Origin: JAAZPT01 sp034180455
GTDB lineage: Bacteria > Bacillota > Clostridia > Christensenellales > Aristaeellaceae
Assembly (NCBI GenBank): GCA_034180455.1
Contig: JAXFOG010000033.1
Span: 1-64,000, forward strand
Direction: 5' to 3'
DNA length: 64,000 nt
Of the stretch, positions 8,253 through 15,645 are shown one piece after another. The first letter of the stretch is position 1. The number at the start of each line of letters is the position of its first letter. Below the pieces are notes generated by a model, which was not told the origin of the DNA, made no database searches, and saw only the letters and a program-made list of their open reading frames with translations. A program made the position numbers and the translations under genes.

Positions 8253-9525
8253 TTTTTGATATTAATGCACTTGTTATTCTTTTATCTTTAAATGAAACAA
8301 CTTGAATATGTAATCCATTTGTGTCAATAGCAAACTTTGCTCCGTCATCTGGAATATATGAAAGTGCATCAATAACTAATCCATTAAGAGTGTCATAATC
8401 TTCGCTTAATGGTATATCAACTGAAAGAGCTGAATTGATTGCTTCAAGCTCGGCAGAGCCTATTACTTTCCAAAGATTCTTATTTAATCGTACTATATCT
8501 GATTCGATTTGTATGTCATTTTCATCATAAATATTTCCGACAATTTCTTCTAGCAAATCTTCCATAGTTACTATACCATTAAAACCACCATATTCATCAA
8601 CAGTTAGAGCAATATGATTTTTTGATTTTTGCATTTTTTTGAATAATAAATCAGCTTGTATTGTTACTGGAACTATATATGGTTTGTATAATATTTCTTT
8701 TATTGGTTTCTGAGGATAACTATGCAAATTCAAAAGAAACTTTCTTGAACTTAATATACCTATTATATTATCAATTTCCCCATCATATACAGGAAATCTA
8801 GAAAATCCAGAAGAACTAATAGTCTCAATAATATCATCATTATTGTCATCTATATCTATTGCAACAACATCTGTTCTGTGAGTCATAATATCTTCAGCTG
8901 TTATATTATTAAACTCAAATATGTTGTCAATCATTTCTCTCTCTTCATTCTGAATTGCACCTTTTTCGGCACTTATATCCATCATCATTCGTATTTCTTC
9001 TTCAGTAAAGGACTCGTTTTCTTCCTTGCTAAGATTAAAAGTATGGTCTAACACATTAGAAATAATTCTTATTAAATTACTTATTGGAAGTAAAATTATA
9101 TAAAACATGTATACAAATAAAGACAAGAAAGAAATTAAATTTTTATTATGCTTGATAGCTATATGCCTTGGAATATATATTGTTAGTATAACCGACAAGA
9201 AAAAGAAGACAAATAAAATCATAAAACGGCATAAGGAGTTCAAAAATGTATTATCTATGTTAACAAATAACTGTATGATATTGTTATGGAATATAATACA
9301 GGCAACTAATAAACACAATAAATGTGCAAAATTTACGGTATAATTAAACAGATCTGGTTTTGATAATAATTTTCTTATTAATATATAGCTGTAATTTCCG
9401 TTTTGTATTTCCGATTCAATATTTTCAGACTTTAAAGAAATAATAGCACCATCTGCCAGTGAAAAGACAAATGAAATAAATAAAAATATTAAACTTACAA
9501 ATAATTGAACCCATATAGGCTCCAA
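8242..9525 (-). CDS. CNNM/CBS-domain membrane protein (hemolysin C/CorC family)
   Basis: Membrane protein of about 427 residues. The N-terminal CNNM (DUF21) domain has about four hydrophobic segments (residues 1-180), followed by paired CBS domains (roughly 195-325; DIMTHRTDVVAID and IALTVDEYGGFNGIV) and a C-terminal CorC_HlyC domain. The family is linked to magnesium or cobalt efflux and was historically called hemolysin; substrate here is unknown. The start is TTG at 9525 with AGGGGG 7 bases upstream. The upstream ATG at 9564 overlaps the promoter -10 hexamer, so it cannot be the main start. Confidence 0.88.
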   Translation of the reverse strand: MEPIWVQLFVSLIFLFISFVFSLADGAIISLKSENIESEIQNGNYSYILIRKLLSKPDLFNYTVNFAHLLCLLVACIIFHNNIIQLFVNIDNTFLNSLCRFMILFVFFFLSVILTIYIPRHIAIKHNKNLISFLSLFVYMFYIILLPISNLIRIISNVLDHTFNLSKEENESFTEEEIRMMMDISAEKGAIQNEEREMIDNIFEFNNITAEDIMTHRTDVVAIDIDDNNDDIIETISSSGFSRFPVYDGEIDNIIGILSSRKFLLNLHSYPQKPIKEILYKPYIVPVTIQADLLFKKMQKSKNHIALTVDEYGGFNGIVTMEDLLEEIVGNIYDENDIQIESDIVRLNKNLWKVIGSAELEAINSALSVDIPLSEDYDTLNGLVIDALSYIPDDGAKFAIDTNGLHIQVVSFKDKRITSALISKINH

Positions 9526-9549
9526 ACTAATTCCCCCTAAAAAGTTATA

Positions 9550-9578
9550 ATTATAGTATACCATAATTTGAATTTCAA
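9550..9578 (-). promoter_or_regulatory. Promoter of the CNNM/CBS gene
   Basis: On minus, -35 TTGAAA (9573-9578), 17-base spacer, perfect -10 TATAAT (9550-9555). Predicted transcript start is near 9543, which gives an 18-base leader to the TTG start. Confidence 0.85.
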
Positions 9579-9705
9579 CAAAATATCTTATATTATATGT
9601 ATGTAAAAATTCATTAAGGTAGATAAGTTCTTAATTAAAATAAATTAAAAATGGATAAAAATGCTATTATGAATCGTTATATATTATGAAAGGGGTATGA
9701 AACTT

Positions 9706-10701
9706 ATGAAAAAAATCTTTTCAATTTTATTTGCTTTTATTTTAATATTATTTAGTATTGGTCATGCTGAAACAATTAATTCTATTGATTCAGCAAGAGA
9801 ACTAATAGATCTTGTTTCAAATGCTGCTATTAGTTCTGAAACTACCACGGAAAACAAATCAGACGTAGGGGATTTCAACCCGAAATTTATTTCAAACTTT
9901 ATTACAAATGCTGCAAAATATTTAGATGACAATATACTGTTGAACGACAAAGAAAAGCAGGGGAAACTATTAGCTGAATGTTTTTCTGAAAACATTACAA
10001 TTCCAGAAACTGTTTCGTCAAATACAAGTAATGACTATATTGGATCTAAGATTATGTTTATGAAAGAATATGGCGACAATTCTGTTAAAATTGTTGCAAG
10101 TATATATACTGCTCCAGATAGAATAGATAAGTTAAAAATACAAGATATGCCACAATTGAAATGGATGGATAAAAGAATCGTGTTGGGATTAGTAAAAAAC
10201 AGCAACTCAAGATATGGATACAGCATAACTGATTATTCTTTATCTGGCGAGTTGTCTATGGAAAATGAAACCGAAGAGTATTTTCAAAATAATTATTTTG
10301 AATATATAAACTCCAAATTTGGATTTTCAATGCAATTACCTACTGAATTTGAAAGTGGAATATCTGAAACTGAAGATGGTATTAAAAGTACAGACAATAA
10401 CTCTGGAACGAGTTTGTTTGTAAAAACATATGAAAACAAAGAACATTGGACTGCAAAAAGCTTTTATGATAGTTTGATTGCAAGTGGAAATAAATATGCC
10501 AAGTTATTTGAAGAAACCAATTTAGTAACAGAATATGAGATTAAAGATGATAAAACACTTATATATAAAGCATATTTATTTTCAGATAACAATGTATACT
10601 TTGCTAACATAGAATTTGATAAGGTCGAATTTGAAAACTATAGCTTGAACTTTGAATACTTAAAAAATACTTTTATGGTATTAAATAACGAGATTGGTTA
10701 G
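9706..10701 (+). CDS. Secreted protein of unknown function
   Basis: Exported protein of about 331 residues: signal peptide MKKIFSILFAFILILF with cleavage near GHA-ET and no lipobox cysteine. An N-terminal domain (about 20-195) is followed by a C-terminal part beginning YINSKFGFSMQLPTEF, which resembles the beta-rich module seen at the end of many clostridial surface proteins. AAAGGGG lies 10 bases before the ATG at 9706 but almost touches an ATG at 9697, so the later start is preferred. It lies 10 bases upstream of the SH3 protein gene and is probably co-transcribed, pointing to a cell-envelope role. Specific function unknown. Confidence 0.78.
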   Translation: MKKIFSILFAFILILFSIGHAETINSIDSARELIDLVSNAAISSETTTENKSDVGDFNPKFISNFITNAAKYLDDNILLNDKEKQGKLLAECFSENITIPETVSSNTSNDYIGSKIMFMKEYGDNSVKIVASIYTAPDRIDKLKIQDMPQLKWMDKRIVLGLVKNSNSRYGYSITDYSLSGELSMENETEEYFQNNYFEYINSKFGFSMQLPTEFESGISETEDGIKSTDNNSGTSLFVKTYENKEHWTAKSFYDSLIASGNKYAKLFEETNLVTEYEIKDDKTLIYKAYLFSDNNVYFANIEFDKVEFENYSLNFEYLKNTFMVLNNEIG

Positions 10702-10711
10702 GTGAAAATAT

Positions 10712-12241
10712 ATGAAAAAAATAATTTCTATTGCAATAATTATTATGCTTTTGTGCACTACTGCTATAGTGTATGCAGAAATACCATCTAACTCAAGAAA
10801 CATTAATGCCATTGTAGTTGGGGGTTGGTTAAGACTCCGTAGCGGTCCTGGGTACAATTACGAAACAATTGCAAGTTATCCAAATGGTTCTGTTATAAGA
10901 GTTCTGAGTACTAGTGGAGATTGGTGTAGGATTCAGGACGAAGATGGAACAATAGGGTTTATGAGTAGATATTACCTAAATAAAACTAATTTAAATCCAG
11001 GTAATATTCAGCAACTTGGTGGATATGACGCATATATTCATAGTGCAAATGGTGGTAATGTTAGGCTTCGTAGTGGTCCCAATTTTAACTATGGTGTAAT
11101 TGGTTCATATCCATATGGCATGAAACTTTATGTTATTAATCATGGATTAGTATGGGATTACGTTCGAATTGGTTCACAATATGGATATATAAAAAATGAG
11201 TTTATTTCTATAACAGGTAATCCGTTACCAAACAACCAAGTATCTTATACTGCTTATGTAACTAGCAAGAATGGGTATGGTGTAAGAGTAAGAAATAATC
11301 CAAGCATGAATGCAAATATTGTAGGATTTTATAGTGTTGGTACCCAAGTTGATGTTATTACTCATAATTTTGTAAACGGATGGGATAGAATTAGTGTTGG
11401 TGGAAAAGTTGCTTTTATTATGAATAGATTTTTAACTAAAAATCCTTCAACAAGTAATCAAACACAAAACTATAACTTAATTGATGTAACACTTAACAAA
11501 TTAAATGCAAAAGTTGGAGATGATCTATATGTAGTTGGCACAAACCCAGCTGGAGCCAAAGTAAACTATGTATGGAAACTTGATAATACTGTAATCAGCT
11601 ATAGTAATGGTATAATTGTACCTGCAAGTGCTCAAAATAAGATTATTGTACTAGAAGCGGAAGGAACATCTGGTTATAGTGGCAAAGTTATTAAAACAGT
11701 AAGTATTGGAAATACCACATCGACAGATCCAAAACAAATTAGTGATGTAATGGTAGTTGATAGAGCAAATGCTGGGGATACAATCTCAGTAACTCAAGTA
11801 TATCCATGGAATGCAACCGTACAATACTATTGGAATTATGATGGAGTTACAATTAGCAATACTTCAAGCTGTAAGGTTCCAAATGGGTCAGAAAATAAAT
11901 CAATTGAATTATTGGTTCAGGGAATAGGTCAGTATAAAGGATCAGTCTATAAAACAATTAAAATAAACGAAGCGACAAAACCTATAGTTCCACCAGCAAC
12001 TTATTCAATTGTTCTAGATAAAGAAAGCTATAATGTTGGAGATACTATTCAACCAAGTGTAAATGGTGCAGGTTTATATTATCCAACTTATGATTGGTAT
12101 ATAGATGGATTCCTTGTTAGCTATGCATATTCCTATACCGTAGCTCCAGAAGACTCTGGAAAAACAATAGAAATTAGAGCATCATTTACAGATTCTGACT
12201 CAAACAATCAAACTATAATTAAAAAAGTCAATATAAATTAA
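10712..12241 (+). CDS. Secreted protein with three SH3b domains and three Ig-like repeats
   Basis: Protein of 509 residues with a signal peptide (IAIIIMLLCTTAIVYA). Three bacterial SH3 domains follow at about residues 33-82, 108-158 and 178-237; each begins with an arginine-containing strand (LRLRSGPGYNYETI, VRLRSGPNFNYGVI, VRVRNNPSMNANIV). The last 260 residues form three tandem Ig-like repeats of about 78 residues, each with a GD turn, a W...D core and a closing VxI strand. SH3b domains bind peptidoglycan stem peptides, so an envelope-associated scaffold or adhesin is likely. No catalytic domain or sortase motif is visible. A terminator overlaps the stop. Confidence 0.85.
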   Translation: MKKIISIAIIIMLLCTTAIVYAEIPSNSRNINAIVVGGWLRLRSGPGYNYETIASYPNGSVIRVLSTSGDWCRIQDEDGTIGFMSRYYLNKTNLNPGNIQQLGGYDAYIHSANGGNVRLRSGPNFNYGVIGSYPYGMKLYVINHGLVWDYVRIGSQYGYIKNEFISITGNPLPNNQVSYTAYVTSKNGYGVRVRNNPSMNANIVGFYSVGTQVDVITHNFVNGWDRISVGGKVAFIMNRFLTKNPSTSNQTQNYNLIDVTLNKLNAKVGDDLYVVGTNPAGAKVNYVWKLDNTVISYSNGIIVPASAQNKIIVLEAEGTSGYSGKVIKTVSIGNTTSTDPKQISDVMVVDRANAGDTISVTQVYPWNATVQYYWNYDGVTISNTSSCKVPNGSENKSIELLVQGIGQYKGSVYKTIKINEATKPIVPPATYSIVLDKESYNVGDTIQPSVNGAGLYYPTYDWYIDGFLVSYAYSYTVAPEDSGKTIEIRASFTDSDSNNQTIIKKVNIN

Positions 12242-12263
12242 AAAGGCTCACTAGAGCCTTTTT
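12240..12263. terminator. Bidirectional terminator between SH3 protein and YczE-like gene
   Basis: AAAAAGGCTC and GAGCCTTTTT pair around the tetraloop ACTA. T-runs lie on both strands. The stop codons of both convergent genes fall at its edges. Confidence 0.9.
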
Positions 12264-12879
12264 AATTTGAATACTTGTTTAAAAGTGGAATAGAAAAAGT
12301 ATTATTAAAATATTGTACTAATGGACCCATAAAAAATGCAGTAATTATTGTACCAACACCAGCAATACCTCCAAGTATTAAACCTGTAACAACACATATA
12401 AGATCTGTACCAATTCTACAATATTTAAATGGAGCAAAGTCAATTTTTGCAAGATATAGCGCTATTGCATCGTATGTAGATACACCCATGTCTGCTGTAA
12501 AATACAAAGATGACCCAAAACAAAGCCCAATAAATCCTATTGCCATATAAATACATTTAGCAATCATATTGTCAAAAATCAAGTGGTGCACCAAAAACAA
12601 GTATGAAAAATCAACAATATATCCTACTAAAAATAAATTTATCAATGTTCCTAGACCGATGAATTTTTTGTCTATAATAAACACAACAATCAAAAGTAAA
12701 ACATTTACAATTACATATAATAATCCAAAATCAATTTTAAAGGTATTATATAAACCAGACATTAGGCATTGAAATGGGTCAGTTCCGAATTTTGATAGCT
12801 TAAAAAAACCAACGCTTATTCCAGAAAATAAAACACCTATTATAGCCATTAATATACGTATAAAGCTATTTTTATTCAT
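12262..12879 (-). CDS. YczE/YyaS/YitT-family integral membrane protein
   Basis: Polytopic membrane protein of 205 residues with five to six hydrophobic segments. GTDPFQCLMSGLYNTFKI after the first segment and the later ADMGVSTYDAIALYLAK are the duplicated half-motifs typical of the YczE/YitT group. Family members have no well-established transport substrate. It is the last gene of the lspA-rluD-DUF4342 operon, one base after the preceding stop. AGGAG is 5 bases before the ATG and overlaps the upstream stop, suggesting coupling. Confidence 0.8.
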   Translation of the reverse strand: MNKNSFIRILMAIIGVLFSGISVGFFKLSKFGTDPFQCLMSGLYNTFKIDFGLLYVIVNVLLLIVVFIIDKKFIGLGTLINLFLVGYIVDFSYLFLVHHLIFDNMIAKCIYMAIGFIGLCFGSSLYFTADMGVSTYDAIALYLAKIDFAPFKYCRIGTDLICVVTGLILGGIAGVGTIITAFFMGPLVQYFNNTFSIPLLNKYSN

Positions 12880-12880
12880 C

Positions 12881-13309
12881 CTATCTCCTGTCCAAAAAAT
12901 AATTTTTTATACCGTTAAAGAAATCATTAATGTTATTTAATACATCGTTAATCGAATCATTAGCTATGAAATTTTCAACTCTATAACTATAATTAAAGAA
13001 AAATGAAATAATGAAAACAACAAATGTTAGTTTTGAAAGGAATAATATAAAAAACAATACCAATATTAATGGAATTGAAAAAAGCTTTTCTGACTGCCTG
13101 TATACTACAAGCGATGGTTTTAGTAGTTTTTCTAAAACTTTTTGTTGAACTTCATTTGTATTTAGATCATATTCAAAATTATTGTTTTGATTTAGATTTT
13201 TAATGGCTTTTACAAAATCCCAATCATATAGCTCTAAGGCTTTAATAGCTGACTGCCTGGAGACTTCTGCTATCTCCATTACATAATTTATCTTTTCATC
13301 TTTTTTCAT
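12881..13309 (-). CDS. DUF4342-like small membrane protein with UBA-like helix
   Basis: Protein of 142 residues. The N-terminus (INYVMEIAEVSRQSAIKALE, residues 8-27, then DWDFVKAIKNL) has the pattern of the UBA-like DUF4342 domain of Firmicutes. It is followed by two close hydrophobic stretches at about residues 78-105 (SIPLILVLFFILFLSKLTFV) and a charged tail. Function is unknown. AGGAG precedes the ATG and overlaps the rluD stop region, so it belongs to the lspA operon. The domain call rests on the sequence pattern only. Confidence 0.65.
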   Translation of the reverse strand: MKKDEKINYVMEIAEVSRQSAIKALELYDWDFVKAIKNLNQNNNFEYDLNTNEVQQKVLEKLLKPSLVVYRQSEKLFSIPLILVLFFILFLSKLTFVVFIISFFFNYSYRVENFIANDSINDVLNNINDFFNGIKNYFLDRR

Positions 13310-13317
13310 ATTCTCTC

Positions 13318-14262
13318 CTAAATAAGATATTTATTATTTTTTAAAACATTTATAATGTCTTCATATGAATATCCGTACTTGATTATACCACATACGAAAT
13401 CATTGGGAACACTCGCTATTAAATCCATTTCTTTATTTGCAATAGGATGGCTGAATATCATTCTGTATGCATGTAGCATTAGTCGGGTATCAGATTTTTT
13501 ATGCCCATAAACTTTATCACCAACTATAGGATGATTGATATATTGCATATGCACTCTTATCTGATGAGTTCGACCAGTGATTATTCGAATTAATAGTAGC
13601 GTAGTATTTTTGCTTTCAGCAATTTTAAGCCAATGAGTCTCAGCGTATCTTCCATCAGGATCCACTGCCATTTTTTTACGGTTCCTCTTATCTCTAGCTA
13701 TTGGAAAAATAACTTTTCCTTCATCATCTTTTAATACACCATAAACCAAAGCAATATAATATTTTTTAACCATGTGTTCTTTTATTAATCTTGCCATACT
13801 CAAATGAGAAGAATTGTTTTTTGCAACGATTATTATCCCAGAGGTATCTTTATCTAGCCTGTGAACTATTCCAGGTCTTTCTTCACCGTTTATTGATGAG
13901 AGATTTTGTTCATGATATAAAAGAGCATTTACAAGCGTACCACTTTTTAAGTGATTAGCTGGATGAACGACCATGCCACATTCTTTGTTAACAGCTAATA
14001 TGTTTTCATCTTCATAAATGACATTGATCTTTAAATCTTCGGGTAAAATTGTATCGTCTTCTTTTGAGGGTATAAGTAATGTTATATTATTATTAGGGGT
14101 GACAATAAAAGATGGCTTTTTTATTTGCTGTTTATCTATATATAGATTTCCATTTTTAATAAGCTTATTTATGAACGAGCGGCTCATATTTAGTTCACTG
14201 CTACATACTATATCCACTCTAGATTCATATGAACTTTTTAAATTTTGTTCAGTATATTTCAT
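13318..14262 (-). CDS. rluD: RluA/RluD-family pseudouridine synthase
   Basis: Enzyme that converts specific uridines of 23S rRNA to pseudouridine. An N-terminal S4 RNA-binding domain (about 14-75; SRSFINKLIKNGNLYIDKQ) precedes the catalytic domain. The catalytic motif GIVHRLDKDTSGIIIVAKN near residues 130-148 contains the active aspartate, and GRTHQIRVHM is the family signature near residue 230. Its 314 residues are standard. It overlaps lspA by the four bases ATGA, the conserved Firmicutes lspA-rluD pair. The exact rRNA target is inferred from family only. Confidence 0.93.
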   Translation of the reverse strand: MKYTEQNLKSSYESRVDIVCSSELNMSRSFINKLIKNGNLYIDKQQIKKPSFIVTPNNNITLLIPSKEDDTILPEDLKINVIYEDENILAVNKECGMVVHPANHLKSGTLVNALLYHEQNLSSINGEERPGIVHRLDKDTSGIIIVAKNNSSHLSMARLIKEHMVKKYYIALVYGVLKDDEGKVIFPIARDKRNRKKMAVDPDGRYAETHWLKIAESKNTTLLLIRIITGRTHQIRVHMQYINHPIVGDKVYGHKKSDTRLMLHAYRMIFSHPIANKEMDLIASVPNDFVCGIIKYGYSYEDIINVLKNNKYLI

Positions 14263-14702
14263 ACTAATTCATCCCTTAATATAAGTTTAAATGCAACAAA
14301 TAAGCTAGATACAAAAATCATAATATCGGATAAATTACAAACAAAAAAAGGGATAAGTGGAAAAAATATCATATCTATAACGTATCCTATAAAAACTCTA
14401 TCAAAAAGATTTCCCAAGAAAGATCCGATAATAACCATGAAAGCTAGATTAAAATGTTTATTATTGATTTTTCTAAAAATACCATATAAAAATATAATTA
14501 ACACTATTGGGACAATGACAGTAAGTAGAATATTATTTTTGAATAATCCAAAAGAAATACCATAATTTTCTACATATTTTAATGAAAATACATGAGGAAT
14601 TACGACAAATTCATTTATAATAGTTTCTTTATTTAACAAAGCGATGTATTTTACTATTCTATCAGCAAAAAATGATAGTCCAATTAATAATATTTTTTTC
14701 AA
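14259..14702 (-). CDS. lspA: Lipoprotein signal peptidase (signal peptidase II)
   Basis: Membrane aspartyl protease that removes signal peptides from lipoproteins after diacylglyceryl transfer. It has 147 residues and four membrane segments. Conserved NYGISFG (46-52), GNLFDRV (97-103), and the catalytic pair D110 (GYVIDM) and D126 (NLSDI) are all present. The start codon is TTG with GAGG 7 bases upstream. It is first gene of a four-gene operon with its own promoter, divergent from the thiamine riboswitch. Confidence 0.92.
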   Translation of the reverse strand: MKKILLIGLSFFADRIVKYIALLNKETIINEFVVIPHVFSLKYVENYGISFGLFKNNILLTVIVPIVLIIFLYGIFRKINNKHFNLAFMVIIGSFLGNLFDRVFIGYVIDMIFFPLIPFFVCNLSDIMIFVSSLFVAFKLILRDELV

Positions 14703-14719
14703 GTTAACACCTCAATTGA

Positions 14720-14748
14720 ATTTTATCAAAATTAAAATTTATTTGCAA
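14720..14748 (-). promoter_or_regulatory. Promoter of the lspA operon
   Basis: On minus, -35 TTGCAA (14743-14748), 17-base spacer, -10 TAAAAT (14720-14725). Confidence 0.75.
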
Positions 14749-14754
14749 AGTTTA

Positions 14755-14783
14755 TTGACTAATCAGTTTTATGATGGTATTGT
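14755..14783 (+). promoter_or_regulatory. Promoter of the thiamine riboswitch and thiT
   Basis: -35 TTGACT at 14755-14760, 17-base spacer, -10 TATTGT at 14778-14783. Only six bases separate its -35 from the -35 of the divergent lspA promoter. Confidence 0.7.
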
Positions 14784-14789
14784 ATATGT

Positions 14790-14867
14790 ATCAGGGGTGC
14801 TTAATTGCTGAGACAAGTTTTTGCTTGAACCCTTAACCTGATCCAGATAATGCTGGCGTAGGAAGTT
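14790..14867 (+). promoter_or_regulatory. TPP riboswitch (THI element)
   Basis: The conserved blocks appear in order: AGGGGTGC, GCTGAGA, ACCCTTAACCTGATC, GATAATGC, GCGTAGGAAG. These are the thiamine-diphosphate aptamer core. It lies directly before a thiamine transporter gene. Ends are approximate because P1 is weakly defined. Confidence 0.95.
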
Positions 14868-14871
14868 TTTT

Positions 14872-14906
14872 ATTGCGCTGGCACTATCGTTCAGCGTAAT
14901 TTTTAT
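14872..14906 (+). terminator. Riboswitch-controlled terminator hairpin
   Basis: ATTGCGCTG pairs with CAGCGTAAT (one G-T wobble) and is followed by TTTTTATT, immediately before the GGAGG of thiT. It would form when TPP is bound, stopping transcription. Confidence 0.8.
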
Positions 14907-14917
14907 TGGAGGAAAAC

Positions 14918-15487
14918 ATGGATAAGACAAAGAGATTAGCAGAGAGTGCAATTTTAATTGCAATCGGAACAGTTTTAAGCTTTATTAAGTTTGAATCATT
15001 TTGGGTAAAGGGTGGAAGCATTACTCTTGCATCTACTCTTCCATTGGTACTAATATCATACCGTTATGGAGTAAAATGGGGCGCATTTTCTGCGTTCGTA
15101 TATTCACTGATTCAAGCGCTTCTAGGAGCTCAAAACTTTGGATACGCTCCTACATTTATAGTTTGGGTAGGAATTTTATTATTTGACTACATTTTACCAT
15201 TTACAGGGATTGGTATGTCTTCTTTATTTAAAAATATATCTAGCAATAAGCGTATATCAATAATTATCAGTATTTTTATTACATATTTCTTTAGATTTGC
15301 TTGTCATACATTTTCGGGTTGGATTGTATGGGGAAGCATTTATCAAAATGTTGGCTGGGAAGCATTTACATTTTCTTTTGGTTACAATGGTGCTTATATG
15401 CTGCCAGAATTTATCATTAGCGCACTTGTTGTTGCTATAAGCTATAAGAGTATTGAAAAATATTGGCAAAGTTGTATTGTTAAGTAA
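14918..15487 (+). CDS. thiT: Thiamine transporter ThiT (ECF S component)
   Basis: Substrate-binding membrane subunit of an energy-coupling-factor transporter for thiamine. It has 189 residues and six hydrophobic segments. It contains the binding-site region FSGWIVWGSIYQNVGW and the conserved YNGAYMLPE near residue 165. The ATP-binding A and T subunits are not in the window and would be shared ECF components. The start is the ATG at 14918 with GGAGG 5 bases upstream; a TTG at 14906 overlaps that site and is rejected. The TPP riboswitch upstream confirms the substrate class. Confidence 0.95.
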   Translation: MDKTKRLAESAILIAIGTVLSFIKFESFWVKGGSITLASTLPLVLISYRYGVKWGAFSAFVYSLIQALLGAQNFGYAPTFIVWVGILLFDYILPFTGIGMSSLFKNISSNKRISIIISIFITYFFRFACHTFSGWIVWGSIYQNVGWEAFTFSFGYNGAYMLPEFIISALVVAISYKSIEKYWQSCIVK

Positions 15488-15645
15488 ACATTTAAGTTAA
15501 TTTATTTACCACAAAGGTTGATCTTCAATTTGTACTTTTTTTACTAAAAGACTTTATTTTTTATCAAATAAATGATAGAATACCCATAGTTTATAAAAAA
15601 CGACACAAACATTGTGAAGTTTTTGTACAATATAGGAGGATATTT

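Noticed and set aside
9107..9343. Plus-strand open frame inside the CNNM gene
   Set aside because: No ribosome site or family features; it is antisense to a membrane-protein coding region.
15600..15640. Possible Rex operator (TTGTGAAG...TTTGTACAAT) before the EF-G-like gene
   Set aside because: Only the left half matches TTGTGAA; the right half does not mirror it, and the gene is not a usual Rex target.
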